Source: Desulfobacter vibrioformis DSM 8776 (GTDB lineage Bacteria > Desulfobacterota > Desulfobacteria > Desulfobacterales > Desulfobacteraceae). Taken from it: a stretch of 64,000 bases of DNA. The position numbers and the translations under genes were made by a program. A model generated the notes under the pieces. The model made no database searches. It was given only the letters and a program-made list of their open reading frames with translations, and had not been told where the DNA came from. Within the stretch, counting starts at the first letter, position 1. Each line of letters starts with the position of its first letter. Where the stretch lies: NCBI RefSeq assembly GCF_000745975.1, contig NZ_JQKJ01000002.1, forward strand, positions 186,001 to 250,000. The letters are read 5' to 3'. This document shows, piece after piece, positions 18,719 through 27,371 of the stretch.

Positions 18719-19283
18719 ACGTATCCTTGTCGTCTGTGGCGGATTTCCGCCAAAATGTAAGAGTTGTCCTTGAGTATTTTTTTTCCAGGTATTTGTCAAG
18801 GCTGTTTAGGGGATTGTTAAGGGTTTCTTTGGCAGACTGTTCCACAATGAGAATTGCCCCGGGTGCAAGGAGTTCTGAAAATCCAGGTTTTCCAAGCACC
18901 TGTCCGGGATACCCTTTATTGTACGGGGGATCCATGAAAATCAGATCAAAGGGTTGATGGAATACCGGCAAAGACGCGTTAACCAGGTCATGGCAGATAA
19001 TCCGGGCCTGATCCGCCATCCGGCACAATTCAATGTTCTGTTTGATCACATCGCAGGAAGACCGGGCCGCATCCACAAACACGGCGGATTCCGCCCCACG
19101 GCTCAAGGCCTCAAGCCCCAAGGCGCCGGTACCGGCAAACATGTCCAGCACCCTTTTTGCCCGGATACCGGGGCCGAGGATATTGAACATCGCTTCCCTG
19201 ACCCGGTCCGAGGTGGGACGGATATCCTTTCCCTGGATCTGAACCAGTTTTCTGCCACGGCAGGCACCACTGATAATACGCAT
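18672..19283 (-). CDS. rsmD: 16S rRNA (guanine(966)-N2)-methyltransferase
   Basis: A Rossmann-fold methyltransferase of 203 residues that modifies G966 of 16S rRNA. It starts MRIISGACRGRKL, as RsmD does, and has the SAM site DMFAGTGALGLEALSRGA (~residues 46-63) and the catalytic FMDPPYNKGY. The rsmD-coaD order is widely conserved. The 3' end runs 47 bp into coaD, so the last ~16 residues (rich in Cys/Pro/Arg) are probably a local extension beyond the fold. It begins 13 bp after the end of the upstream response regulator gene. Confidence 0.95.
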   Translation of the reverse strand: MRIISGACRGRKLVQIQGKDIRPTSDRVREAMFNILGPGIRAKRVLDMFAGTGALGLEALSRGAESAVFVDAARSSCDVIKQNIELCRMADQARIICHDLVNASLPVFHQPFDLIFMDPPYNKGYPGQVLGKPGFSELLAPGAILIVEQSAKETLNNPLNSLDKYLEKKYSRTTLTFWRKSATDDKDTYDCPRTENCHLPRFL

Positions 19284-19296
19284 CAGTTAATCCGCA

Positions 19297-20685
19297 TCAG
19301 CTTTTAGATATTCTTTTTTTGACAAAATTCAGGCTTGTTCCCATATGTTTGGCAGCGGCCTGGAGATCCCCGTTCATCCGATCCACCCTGGAACGGATAA
19401 ATTCCGTTTCAAAGGCTGCTTTTGCCTGGTCCAGTTTTTCCATGATAAAAATCCGGGTAAGCACGTCATCTGTTTCGGGCAAGGTTTCAATTCCAGGTTT
19501 GTAGGGCCCGGGGTTGTAGGGCCCGGGGTTGTAGGGCCCGGGGATATCATTTTTCCCGATAACCTGACTTTCCACCATAATGGATAAGCGCTCCATCAAA
19601 TTTTTAAGTTCCCTGACATTTCCCTTCCAATGCCATTGTTTTAAAATCTCAAGGGCCTCCGCGGACAGCGTTTTCCTGGGCGCAGATGATCTTTCAGCCA
19701 ATTGACTTAAGAAAAAATCCACCAGTATGGGGATGTCTTCGATTCTTTCCCTTAGGGCCGGCACATGAATCGGTATGACATTGAGCCTGAAAAACAGGTC
19801 TTCCCTGAACCGGCCTTGTTTGATTTCCGCTTCAAGATCTTTGTTGGATGACGCGATCACACGCACGTCCATGTTCAGGGTACGGCTGGAACCGATACGC
19901 TGAAAGGTTTTGGATTCCAGGGCCCGCAGCATTTTGGCCTGGGTACTGGTACTCATATCTCCGATTTCATCCAGAAACAGGGTTCCGCCTGCTGCCAGTT
20001 CAAATTTGCCCCTGTTTTTTGCTGTGGCCCCTTCAAAGGCCCCTTTCTCATGGCCGAACAATTCGGGTTCCAGGTGCGCTTCGGGTATGGCCGCACAGTT
20101 GATAATGATAAATGGACCTTCGGGACGTGTACTGAACTGGTGAATGGTGCGGGCCACCATCTCCTTGCCCGTGCCATTTTCACCCGTGATCAGGATTGAG
20201 GTATCTGTGGGTGCTGCGGCCATAATTTCGCCGTAAAGTTTCCGGACTGCCGGGCTTGTGCCGGTAATGGAATTTTTTTCAATGGCTTTCTTGCGGAGGT
20301 ACCGGTTCTCTTCCTCAAGTTTTCTGAAATTCAGGGCATTGTTGATGGTGAGTATGACCTTGTCAATGGATAACGGTTTTTCCAGGAAATCAAAGGCACC
20401 GGATTTGGTGGCATCCACGGCAGATTCAATGGAGCCGTGGCCTGTGATCATGACCACCGGCAGGCTGGGGTGATGCTGTTTGATCTCTTTGAGGGTGTCA
20501 ATGCCGTCCATGCCCGGCATCCAGATGTCCAGCAGCACAATGTCCGGGGAATGGGAGTCAATTTTTTTAAGGGCTTCATATCCGTTGAATGCATGCATGA
20601 CTTCGAATCCGTCATCGGAAAGAATACCTTCCAGGGAATCAATAATGGTGGATTCGTCATCAACAATCAGGACTGCCGGGTACAT
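19297..20685 (-). CDS. NtrX-like response regulator with altered GAFTGA loop
   Basis: A 462-residue regulator: receiver domain 1-120 with phospho-acceptor Asp53 (LLDIWMPGMDG), AAA+ domain ~140-370 with Walker A GENGTGKE and sensor/arginine-finger segments, and a short C-terminal Fis-type HTH region (~410-462). The sigma-54-contact loop reads GAFEGA (Glu218) instead of GAFTGA, so activation through sigma-54 is doubtful. A proline/tyrosine repeat (GPYNPGPYNPGPYKPG) forms the linker before the HTH. It is cotranscribed with the NtrY-like kinase 32 bp upstream, the usual NtrYX order, and with rsmD-coaD downstream. Confidence 0.92.
   Translation of the reverse strand: MYPAVLIVDDESTIIDSLEGILSDDGFEVMHAFNGYEALKKIDSHSPDIVLLDIWMPGMDGIDTLKEIKQHHPSLPVVMITGHGSIESAVDATKSGAFDFLEKPLSIDKVILTINNALNFRKLEEENRYLRKKAIEKNSITGTSPAVRKLYGEIMAAAPTDTSILITGENGTGKEMVARTIHQFSTRPEGPFIIINCAAIPEAHLEPELFGHEKGAFEGATAKNRGKFELAAGGTLFLDEIGDMSTSTQAKMLRALESKTFQRIGSSRTLNMDVRVIASSNKDLEAEIKQGRFREDLFFRLNVIPIHVPALRERIEDIPILVDFFLSQLAERSSAPRKTLSAEALEILKQWHWKGNVRELKNLMERLSIMVESQVIGKNDIPGPYNPGPYNPGPYKPGIETLPETDDVLTRIFIMEKLDQAKAAFETEFIRSRVDRMNGDLQAAAKHMGTSLNFVKKRISKS
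19499..19543 (-). repeat. In-frame 15-bp tandem repeat (three units) in the NtrX-like gene
   Basis: TTGTAGGGCCCGGGG occurs three times head to tail with no mismatch. On the coding strand each unit adds Gly-Pro-Tyr-Asn/Lys-Pro to the linker between the AAA+ and DNA-binding domains. Unit gain or loss would keep the frame. Confidence 0.95.
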
Positions 20686-20717
20686 ATTAAATCCTTTCTA
20701 TATTTTAATGTTTGCCA

Positions 20718-22940
20718 TCAAAGCCCTTCGGCAGGCAGTTCAATGATAAACTTGGCGCCCCGGGGCTGATTGTCCTGGACCCGGATCACGCCGTTGTGGT
20801 CTGAAATAATGGAGTTTACAATGGCAAGCCCAAGTCCCATGCCCGTTTTCTTGGTGGAGAAATAGGGTTCAAACAGCTTGGTCTTTTCCTTGTCTGAAAT
20901 ACCCTTTCCATTGTCTGCGATTTCAATGCGGACGATTTTAAGAATGGGGTCATAGGAGAGGTCAATCTCAATGGAGCCTTTTTTGTTCATGGCATAAACC
21001 GCATTGTCAATAAGATTGATAAAGGCCTGCTTCATGTGCTGATGATCCAGCTTCAAGGTGGGGATATTGTCCTTGAACCGGGTCTGGATGTCCACCTGTT
21101 CCAGCCCTTCCTTATACAGGGCAACGCTTTCAAGAATAATATTTTCAATGCGGGCCGAAACAAAATTAGTATCCGGAAATTTGGCAAAGGCGGCAAACTG
21201 GTTCACCAGGTTCCGGATCAGGTCAACATGCTCCACAATGGTGTCGGCACACCTGCTGAAGACCTCATCATCAATGGTTTTGCCGTATTTTCGTTTAAGG
21301 CGCTGGGCAGACAGCTTAATGGGGGTTAACGGATTTTTCACCTCATGGGCAATGCGGCGGGCCACCTCCCGCCAGGCCACTATGCGCTGGGCCCTTTCAA
21401 GTTCCGTCACATCATCAAATACCAGTACAGCCCCCAGATTCTGGCCGGTATCGTCCTTGAGCGTGGTACAATTCAATGAAAAATGCTTGGGGACCCCGGC
21501 CACAGTGGCGGAGACAGGAATCTTGAAATGGGTACCCCCCTGCTCTGCCTGTTCAAATATCTTGCTGGCCAAAGCCAGGTATTCTTCTGTGAGGACTTTT
21601 TTAAGATTTTTATTAAGGATATCATGGCTGTTAAGATCCAGCATGGACTCGGCAGCCTTGTTCATGGTGGTGATCGTCCCCTCATTGTCAATGGAGACAA
21701 CACCGGCAGAAATATTTTTTAAAACAATCTCAATGTACTGGCGGCTTTTTTCCAGTTCAACATTCTGCTGTTTGAGCATGCTTTCGGACAGGGCGATCTG
21801 CCGGCGGCCCTCGGCGAGCTGACGGGTCATGGAGTTGAAACTTTCAATCAGGGTACCGATCTCATCATCGGTCTTGAACTCGATCTGGTATTCCATGTCA
21901 CCGTCTATGATCCGCTGGGTGCCCTCGGCAAATTTCATAATGGGAATGGTAATGGACTTGGCAATATGGAAGCCAAACCACACCGCACAGAAAACAACAA
22001 GAAGCGCCACAATGGACAAGGCAATGTAGTAGGAAATCTGGGCCGGTCTCTTTGTCAGTTTGAGCTGGTGGTACTCTTCCACGCCTTTGAGAATGGATTT
22101 TAAATTCTCAGACAGATCCGGGGTCATCAGGGTGGTGATCACAATAAATCCGGCAGCCTTGTCCGGTGCCACCTCAAAGGGGATGGTGCATACGGTGCGT
22201 AAAAACTCCCCCTGGTCCATGGTCTGGTAAACGGCGTGGCTGGTACTGCCATCCGGGATGCTCCTTAATTCCGTGGTGGTCAGCAGCCCAAAATGCATGT
22301 TTTCCAGTTCGCTGGCTAAAGAGAGGCTTACCCGCTGGGCATCTGGGGTGTAGACCTCTACGGCGTGGCGGTTAAAGGCCCGCTGGATCACCTGGGTATA
22401 CCGGGTGAGTTTTTCCTGGTTTTCAGGCTTGAGCAGATCCCGGGAATGAATCTGAAACGCCCCTCTTTTGGCAAAAAAGGCATTTTTTTCTTCAATATAA
22501 TCATACAGGGTCTGTCCCACCGCCAGAGAGGCGTCCAGGGTCTGCTCCACAGGGGCATTGAACCAGAAGGCAATGGAGGTGGAGATAAACTGGATGGAAA
22601 AAAAGAAAAGCACGGTGGTGGGCAAAAGGGCCAGCACAACAAAAGCAATGGTCAGGCGGGTTTTTATTTTGGAACCCAGGATGCTATTTTTTCTCTCATA
22701 GTAGAGTTTGGCAAGATTCCTGAAAACCAGCAGCAGAAGGGTAAGCAGCAAAAGCAGGTTGATGTTTATCAAAATGAACATCAGCACGGTGGATGACAGG
22801 GGCAACCCCGTATCAAACGGCGCGATGCGGGTTTCAAGCACCGTCAGAACCCCCACGGCCAGAATAAGGCATAAAATGGCAACGCCTTCTCTTTTCCGGC
22901 CGGAACGTTTTCGTCCTGTATTCTGGGGTATCTGGGTCAT
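20718..22940 (-). CDS. NtrY-like sensor histidine kinase
   Basis: A 740-residue membrane kinase. Three hydrophobic helices (~residues 20-120), a large extracytoplasmic region (~125-290), another TM helix (~300-325), then HAMP (~325-380), PAS (~390-500, with NTSAGVVSIDNEGTITTMN-like sequence), HisKA with RIAHEVKNPLTPI near residue 540, and HATPase with DNGKGISD and GMGLGLAIV. The same arrangement is found in NtrY proteins. It pairs with the NtrX-like regulator 32 bp downstream. DUF4390 and lpxC lie upstream on the same strand, separated by a 150-bp gap that holds a dispersed repeat. The signal sensed is unknown. Confidence 0.92.
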   Translation of the reverse strand: MTQIPQNTGRKRSGRKREGVAILCLILAVGVLTVLETRIAPFDTGLPLSSTVLMFILININLLLLLTLLLLVFRNLAKLYYERKNSILGSKIKTRLTIAFVVLALLPTTVLFFFSIQFISTSIAFWFNAPVEQTLDASLAVGQTLYDYIEEKNAFFAKRGAFQIHSRDLLKPENQEKLTRYTQVIQRAFNRHAVEVYTPDAQRVSLSLASELENMHFGLLTTTELRSIPDGSTSHAVYQTMDQGEFLRTVCTIPFEVAPDKAAGFIVITTLMTPDLSENLKSILKGVEEYHQLKLTKRPAQISYYIALSIVALLVVFCAVWFGFHIAKSITIPIMKFAEGTQRIIDGDMEYQIEFKTDDEIGTLIESFNSMTRQLAEGRRQIALSESMLKQQNVELEKSRQYIEIVLKNISAGVVSIDNEGTITTMNKAAESMLDLNSHDILNKNLKKVLTEEYLALASKIFEQAEQGGTHFKIPVSATVAGVPKHFSLNCTTLKDDTGQNLGAVLVFDDVTELERAQRIVAWREVARRIAHEVKNPLTPIKLSAQRLKRKYGKTIDDEVFSRCADTIVEHVDLIRNLVNQFAAFAKFPDTNFVSARIENIILESVALYKEGLEQVDIQTRFKDNIPTLKLDHQHMKQAFINLIDNAVYAMNKKGSIEIDLSYDPILKIVRIEIADNGKGISDKEKTKLFEPYFSTKKTGMGLGLAIVNSIISDHNGVIRVQDNQPRGAKFIIELPAEGL

Positions 22941-22947
22941 AGAGGCC

Positions 22948-23054
22948 TTTTATAAGAAACTAGAGACAAGAAACAGTAAACAAGAGGGTGAAGTGCCTGG
23001 GGCGCCCCTTTTAGCCTGCATTGTTGGTGTCTTTAGTTGCATTGTTTGTTGTGG
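22948..23054 (+). repeat. Dispersed ~105-bp intergenic repeat, copy 1
   Basis: This stretch matches the reverse complement of 56211-56317 along its whole length at roughly 88-90% by eye. Shared words include TATAAGAAA, TAGAGACAAG, AAACAAGAGGG and GCATTGTTGGTGTCTTTAG. It lies between the NtrY-like gene and the DUF4390 gene and has no coding potential that I can support. Confidence 0.85.
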
Positions 23055-23090
23055 GCACGATTAATGGACGTTCAAGGCGGCCCATGGCTG

Positions 23091-23678
23091 TTAATAGGTA
23101 AAATTAATCACATACCAGTCTGTTTCAAAATCCCAGTAAGAGACAAAGAAAAAAACATAGTGCAGCCACAGGGGCAACGTGACTTTTTCAAGTTCAGCCT
23201 TGATCCGGATCTGGTACTTGTCCCCTTTTACCAGCTGGTTAAGGGGCACCACCTTCAGGTTATCAATTTCGGTCATCCAGGTCTTTGCCGCATCAAAGGA
23301 TTTTGTGATCAGCGGCGGGTCATCCTTCCACTTGCAGACAACCGCATATTCCTGTTTCATGGAGTTGTATTTTATTGTTGCACCGGTTCTGATATCAATG
23401 ATCTTCTTGTCAAACAGGCTGTTTGACGTTTTGTACAAGGTTACATAGAAGGTAAACGAGGTGGAAATGCCATTCTCAATGGCCTGGGTGTTTTTTTCAT
23501 TAAAGGCATTTTCCACCTTGAAATAAGCAAGCAGATCATCCCGGGTATTGGCCAGTTTGATATGGGAGAGACGCGCATCGTCATGGGCAAGGGCGATTAC
23601 CGGGGCAATAAAAAGAATGCCCGTGATAAAAAAAACAACAGCACATAAAAATCTTGTCCCCGCACCTTTAATCATCAT
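23091..23678 (-). CDS. DUF4390 domain protein
   Basis: A 195-residue exported protein with an N-terminal signal/anchor (residues ~10-30, ending VIALAHDD) and a beta-rich domain that ends in WHYVFFFVSYWDFETDWY-type aromatic sequence (local text LHYVFFFVSYWDF). DUF4390 proteins are commonly encoded just upstream of NtrY-type kinases in beta- and deltaproteobacteria, as here, and may feed an envelope signal to that kinase; this is inference from gene order. lpxC precedes it by 27 bp. Confidence 0.85.
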   Translation of the reverse strand: MMIKGAGTRFLCAVVFFITGILFIAPVIALAHDDARLSHIKLANTRDDLLAYFKVENAFNEKNTQAIENGISTSFTFYVTLYKTSNSLFDKKIIDIRTGATIKYNSMKQEYAVVCKWKDDPPLITKSFDAAKTWMTEIDNLKVVPLNQLVKGDKYQIRIKAELEKVTLPLWLHYVFFFVSYWDFETDWYVINFTY

Positions 23679-23705
23679 TTAATTATCATTGGCATTGAGT
23701 TCTGA

Positions 23706-24575
23706 TCAGCGCTTTGCCGGGCCTGTTTCCCAGGCCTGCTTTTCATCAAGAAATTTTTTTATAAACAGGTGGTTCAGGTGATGCCCGGATTTATGGGTGA
23801 TGATATGCCCTTGAATAGGCATTCCCAGAAGAGAAAAATCCCCAAGGCAGTCCAGCAGTTTGTGCCGGACAAATTCATCCGGATACCGCAGCCCCCCCTT
23901 ATTCAAAATTTTATTTTGGTCAATCACAATGGCATTGTTAAGGCTTCCGCCCCTGCCAAGGCTGAATTTTTTCAACAGTTCAAGATCTTTCACAAACCCA
24001 AAGGTCCGGGCCCCGCAGATCTCCTGCTCAAAGTTATTTTCCGCCCTGTCATAGACAATTTTCTGCAGGCCGATAAGCGGATGGTCAAATTCAATGGTGC
24101 AGGAAATTTTGAAACAGGATTCCGGTTCCACCCGGACCCATTTATCTCCCTGGGTGATTTCTATGGGTTTGTTCACGATAAAAAGGTGTCTGGGTTTCTC
24201 TTGCTCCACCAGGCCCACGGCGGTTATCGCCCGGGTAAACTCCCTGGCTGACCCGTCCATGATGGGGATCTCATAATCGTCCACCTCCACCAGGGCATTG
24301 TCAATGCCAAGGCCTGCAAAACTTGCCATCAAATGTTCAATGGTGGAAACAATGGCGCCATTGCCTCCGATAACCGTGGCAAGGCTGGTATCCACCACCA
24401 GTTTGAAAAGGGCAGGAATATCAGGGGTACCGGGAAGATCAAGGCGCCGGAATTTAATGCCGTGGTTCTCCTCGGCCGGCCGGATGGTCAGGTTTATCTT
24501 CTTACCCGAATGGACACCTGTCCCCGAAAGGTTCACCTTTCCGGCGATGGTTTGCTGATTATAAAAACGGTTCAT
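23706..24575 (-). CDS. lpxC: UDP-3-O-acyl-N-acetylglucosamine deacetylase
   Basis: Zinc amidase for the committed step of lipid A synthesis, so the cell makes lipopolysaccharide. The 289 residues show the family start QQTIAGKVNLSGTGVHSG, zinc-ligand His in TIEHLMAS, the FVRHKLLDCLGDF segment (second His and Asp ligands) and the catalytic HKSGHHLNH near the C terminus. It is the first gene of the lpxC-DUF4390-ntrY-ntrX-rsmD-coaD series and is divergent from yifB across ~90 bp. Confidence 0.97.
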   Translation of the reverse strand: MNRFYNQQTIAGKVNLSGTGVHSGKKINLTIRPAEENHGIKFRRLDLPGTPDIPALFKLVVDTSLATVIGGNGAIVSTIEHLMASFAGLGIDNALVEVDDYEIPIMDGSAREFTRAITAVGLVEQEKPRHLFIVNKPIEITQGDKWVRVEPESCFKISCTIEFDHPLIGLQKIVYDRAENNFEQEICGARTFGFVKDLELLKKFSLGRGGSLNNAIVIDQNKILNKGGLRYPDEFVRHKLLDCLGDFSLLGMPIQGHIITHKSGHHLNHLFIKKFLDEKQAWETGPAKR

Positions 24576-24666
24576 TGTCTATTCCAAAGTGTCTGACTAC
24601 TACCTATAAAACGTGGTATATATAGCTGATTTAAAAATACAAAGCAAAACAAATGAGAAAAATATT

Positions 24667-26214
24667 ATGATCGCAAAAATGAATTCCTGCGCAGTAAACG
24701 GATTTGAGGCCATTGTTGTGGATGTTGAAGTGGACATCACACTGGGGTTGCCGGTATTCAACATGGTGGGACTGGCTGAGGCCGCTGTCCGGGAAAGCCG
24801 GGACAGGGTCCGGTCTGCCCTGCAGAATGCCGGATATGCCTTTCCCATGGACAGGGTGGTGGTGAACCTTGCGCCTGCGGATTTTAAAAAAGAGGGTACA
24901 GGCCTGGACCTTCCCGTGGCTTTGGGGATTCTTTGTGCCCAGGGTTTATTCCAGGCATCTGCCGCCGCATCCTGGCTGTTTGCCGGGGAACTGTCCCTGG
25001 ACGGGCACCTGCGGCCGGTCAAGGCTGCACTGCCCTTTGCCCTGGCCGCCCGGGACAATGGATTTAAAGGCATTATCCTGCCCAAAGAAAATGGTGCGCA
25101 AGCAGCGCTTGTCAAAGATATTGAGGTACTGGCCCCGGGCCATATCGCCCAGGTGGTGGATTTTCTGGCAGGAAAGGCAACTCTTTCGCCCCTGGAACCG
25201 GACCTGTCCATGCTTCTTGAGAGCGATGAAACCGAACGGGAAAACGATTTCTCCCATGTCCGGGGCCAGACCCATGTAAAACGGGCCATGGAAGTGGCGG
25301 CAGCAGGCCATCATCATATCCTGCTCAACGGTCCGGCAGGATCCGGGAAAAGCCTGATGGCCAAATGCCTGTCCGGGATCATGCCGGAACCATCCTTTGA
25401 AGAGGCCATGGAAATCGCCCGGGTCTATTCGGTGGCCGGGGTGGCCCGGGAACCGGGTCAACCCCTGGGCGCACGGCCTTTCAGGTCCCCCCACCATTCC
25501 ATTTCCGATGCCGGGCTTGTGGGCGGCGGCACCGTGCCCAAACCCGGGGAAATCACGCTGTCCCATAACGGCGTACTGTTTCTGGATGAGTTACCCGAAT
25601 TCAGGCGCAGTGTGCTGGAGGTTCTGCGCCAGCCTATAGAGGAGGGCGTCATCACCCTGGCCCGGGCCAATGCCAAGGCCACCTATCCATGCCGGTTTAT
25701 GCTGGCAGGCGCCATGAATCCCTGCCCCTGCGGCAATCTCACCAATCCGGACAGGGAATGCACCTGCACCCCGGCAAAAATTGAGCAGTACAAAAACAAA
25801 ATCTCAGGCCCGCTCATGGACAGGATGGACATTCTTGTGGAGGTTCCCCGGCTGTCATTTAAGGAAATGACGGCAGACGGGCTTGGTGAGTCTTCCAAAT
25901 CCATCCGGAAACGGGTGGAAAAGGCCCGGAACATCCAGGCCCTTCGGTTTAAAAAAGCCGGGACAACCTGTTTTTCCAATGCAGACATGGGTCCCAAATT
26001 ATTACAGCAGTTCTGTCCGCTTAATGCCCAAAGCCGCCGGGTGGTTGAACAGGCCATGAAACAGTTTAACCTGTCCGGCCGGGCCTATGCCTCCATATTA
26101 AAACTTGCCAGGACCATCGCTGATCTGGCAGATGCACCCGATATACGCAAACCCCATGTTCTTGAGGCGATTCAGTACAAACGCCTGGACCAGGCCCGGG
26201 ACGACGTTAGCTGA
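24667..26214 (+). CDS. YifB/ComM-family AAA+ ATPase
   Basis: A 515-residue magnesium-chelatase-like protein. Residues 1-165 form the Lon-type ChlI domain (AVNGFEAIVVDVEVDI at its start); the AAA+ domain follows with Walker A GPAGSGKSLMAKCL near residue 222, Walker B LFLDELPEF and a CPCGN zinc-like knot; the C-terminal domain closes the protein. ComM is a branch-migration helicase that extends heteroduplex during natural transformation; that role is established in Vibrio and Haemophilus and inferred here. The ATG at 24667 fits the family N terminus; an upstream in-frame GTG would add 18 unrelated residues. The gap to the next gene (~325 bp) holds no gene that I can see. Confidence 0.93.
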   Translation: MIAKMNSCAVNGFEAIVVDVEVDITLGLPVFNMVGLAEAAVRESRDRVRSALQNAGYAFPMDRVVVNLAPADFKKEGTGLDLPVALGILCAQGLFQASAAASWLFAGELSLDGHLRPVKAALPFALAARDNGFKGIILPKENGAQAALVKDIEVLAPGHIAQVVDFLAGKATLSPLEPDLSMLLESDETERENDFSHVRGQTHVKRAMEVAAAGHHHILLNGPAGSGKSLMAKCLSGIMPEPSFEEAMEIARVYSVAGVAREPGQPLGARPFRSPHHSISDAGLVGGGTVPKPGEITLSHNGVLFLDELPEFRRSVLEVLRQPIEEGVITLARANAKATYPCRFMLAGAMNPCPCGNLTNPDRECTCTPAKIEQYKNKISGPLMDRMDILVEVPRLSFKEMTADGLGESSKSIRKRVEKARNIQALRFKKAGTTCFSNADMGPKLLQQFCPLNAQSRRVVEQAMKQFNLSGRAYASILKLARTIADLADAPDIRKPHVLEAIQYKRLDQARDDVS

Positions 26215-26482
26215 TGCGATTCCCCACAGGGCAATCGCATTCAACTTGTCTGCCGTTTCATATCAATTTCGAATGGCTCATAGGGATTGAATTATTGCAT
26301 TGTCCGGCCAGGGGTGTTTATCTCCAATATAATTGAATTTAAAAATTATTATCCAGATCCGTGTAACCGTCAAAATTTCATGTTATCCCGTTAGATACGT
26401 GGACATGAAGAATAAACTGAAACCACTGATCAACTTGTTCACATTGGACAAGCCAGTGAGTTAAACATTATGTGCCTTAAGG

Positions 26483-26511
26483 TTGATGCGTCACCTTGAT
26501 TCGTATAAGAT
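26483..26511 (+). promoter_or_regulatory. Candidate promoter of the Doc toxin-antitoxin pair
   Basis: TTGATG, 17 bp, TAAGAT, ending 30 bp before the antitoxin ATG. It is at the end of the otherwise featureless 26215-26541 gap, which shows only a short GCGATT/AATCGC hairpin right after yifB. Confidence 0.35.
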
Positions 26512-26541
26512 AGAGCTGTCTGAAACAAGGAGAAAATAACA

Positions 26542-26739
26542 ATGACTACGATTACCCTCGATATTGACGAATCAAAAGCGGCTATGCTTCAAGAAAAAGC
26601 CCAGAAATATGGATTAGCATTAGATCAATTTGTCAAAATGTCAATTGAAGACATTATAGCTTTTCCTGACTCTAAGTTTGAAGCTGCAATGAAAAAAGTT
26701 CTTATTAAAAATGCTGAACTATACAATCGTCTGGCATAA
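26542..26739 (+). CDS. Antitoxin of a Doc-type toxin-antitoxin pair
   Basis: A 65-residue protein with a ribbon-helix-helix-like N terminus (TTITLDIDESKAAMLQEKA) and a C-terminal helix ending AAMKKVLIKNAELYNRLA, the segment that normally wraps the toxin. CAAGGAG precedes the ATG. Its stop codon TAA shares one base with the ATG of the toxin gene, a hallmark of coupled toxin-antitoxin genes. It is not an obvious Phd homologue. The pair is A/T-richer than its surroundings, consistent with transfer. It probably autorepresses its own promoter, by analogy. Confidence 0.8.
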   Translation: MTTITLDIDESKAAMLQEKAQKYGLALDQFVKMSIEDIIAFPDSKFEAAMKKVLIKNAELYNRLA

Positions 26740-27131
26740 TGCGCTTTCTTACACTTATTGAAACATTGAATTTGCATGAAGCTGTAATAAAATCTTCAGG
26801 TGGCACAATGGGGATACGTGATATTGGCGCATTAGATTCGGCTATAGCCCAACCTCGGATGACTTTTAATGAGACAGAACTTTATCCTGATATCGCTTCA
26901 AAGGCTACTGCGCTGTGCTTTTCAATTGTCATGAACCACCCTTTTGTTGATGGCAATAAGAGAGTCGGACATGCCGCAATGGCAATTTTTTTAGAACTGA
27001 ATGGTTTCAAAATTGTAGCTGATGTGGATGAACAAGAGGAGCTGATGATTAATTTAGCCGCTGGTAAGGCGACCCGCCAGCAACTAAAAGATTGGGTAGA
27101 TGAACACATAACGAATAAGGTTAGATTGTGA
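26739..27131 (+). CDS. Doc-family (Fic fold) toxin
   Basis: A 130-residue death-on-curing type protein. The Fic catalytic loop is intact as HPFVDGNKRVGHAA (residues ~68-81), matching HxFx(D/N)GNKR; in phage P1 Doc this site phosphorylates elongation factor Tu and halts translation. The residues upstream (IRDIGALDSAIAQPRMTF) are also typical. Translation is coupled to the antitoxin by a one-base overlap. A 139-bp repeat that derives from a transposase 3' end begins 28 bp after its stop, marking an insertion or rearrangement boundary. Confidence 0.9.
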   Translation: MRFLTLIETLNLHEAVIKSSGGTMGIRDIGALDSAIAQPRMTFNETELYPDIASKATALCFSIVMNHPFVDGNKRVGHAAMAIFLELNGFKIVADVDEQEELMINLAAGKATRQQLKDWVDEHITNKVRL

Positions 27132-27159
27132 GAGCGGAGCGAACCACAATCTGAACCGT

Positions 27160-27298
27160 TTGTTCAGAAAGCATGAACGGACCGGTCGACCGTTGGGAAA
27201 AACAACTTTTGTAAAACAATTGGAGACTATTTTAGACAGACGTCTCAGGCCGAAAAAGGCTGGTCGAAAGAAAAATAGGTAAGGTGTCCCCGGATTTT
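27160..27298 (+). repeat. 139-bp direct repeat, copy A (detached transposase 3' end)
   Basis: Matches 29022-29160 over 139 bp with two mismatches by my alignment. In copy B this sequence is the last ~40 codons of a REP-associated transposase plus 16 bp beyond; copy A has only this tail, still open for translation, with no upstream transposase sequence. A further CCGGATTTTG repeat follows. Confidence 0.93.
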
Positions 27299-27371
27299 GC
27301 CGGATTTTGCGGATTTTAACGCACATGGAAGCGGTTGACTCAAACGCCTTGAGCCTTGGATTTAAAATCGG

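Noticed and set aside
26215-26482. Possible small gene or RNA between yifB and the toxin-antitoxin pair
   Set aside because: No start codon with a ribosome site and no stable structure beyond a short GCGATT/AATCGC hairpin was found.
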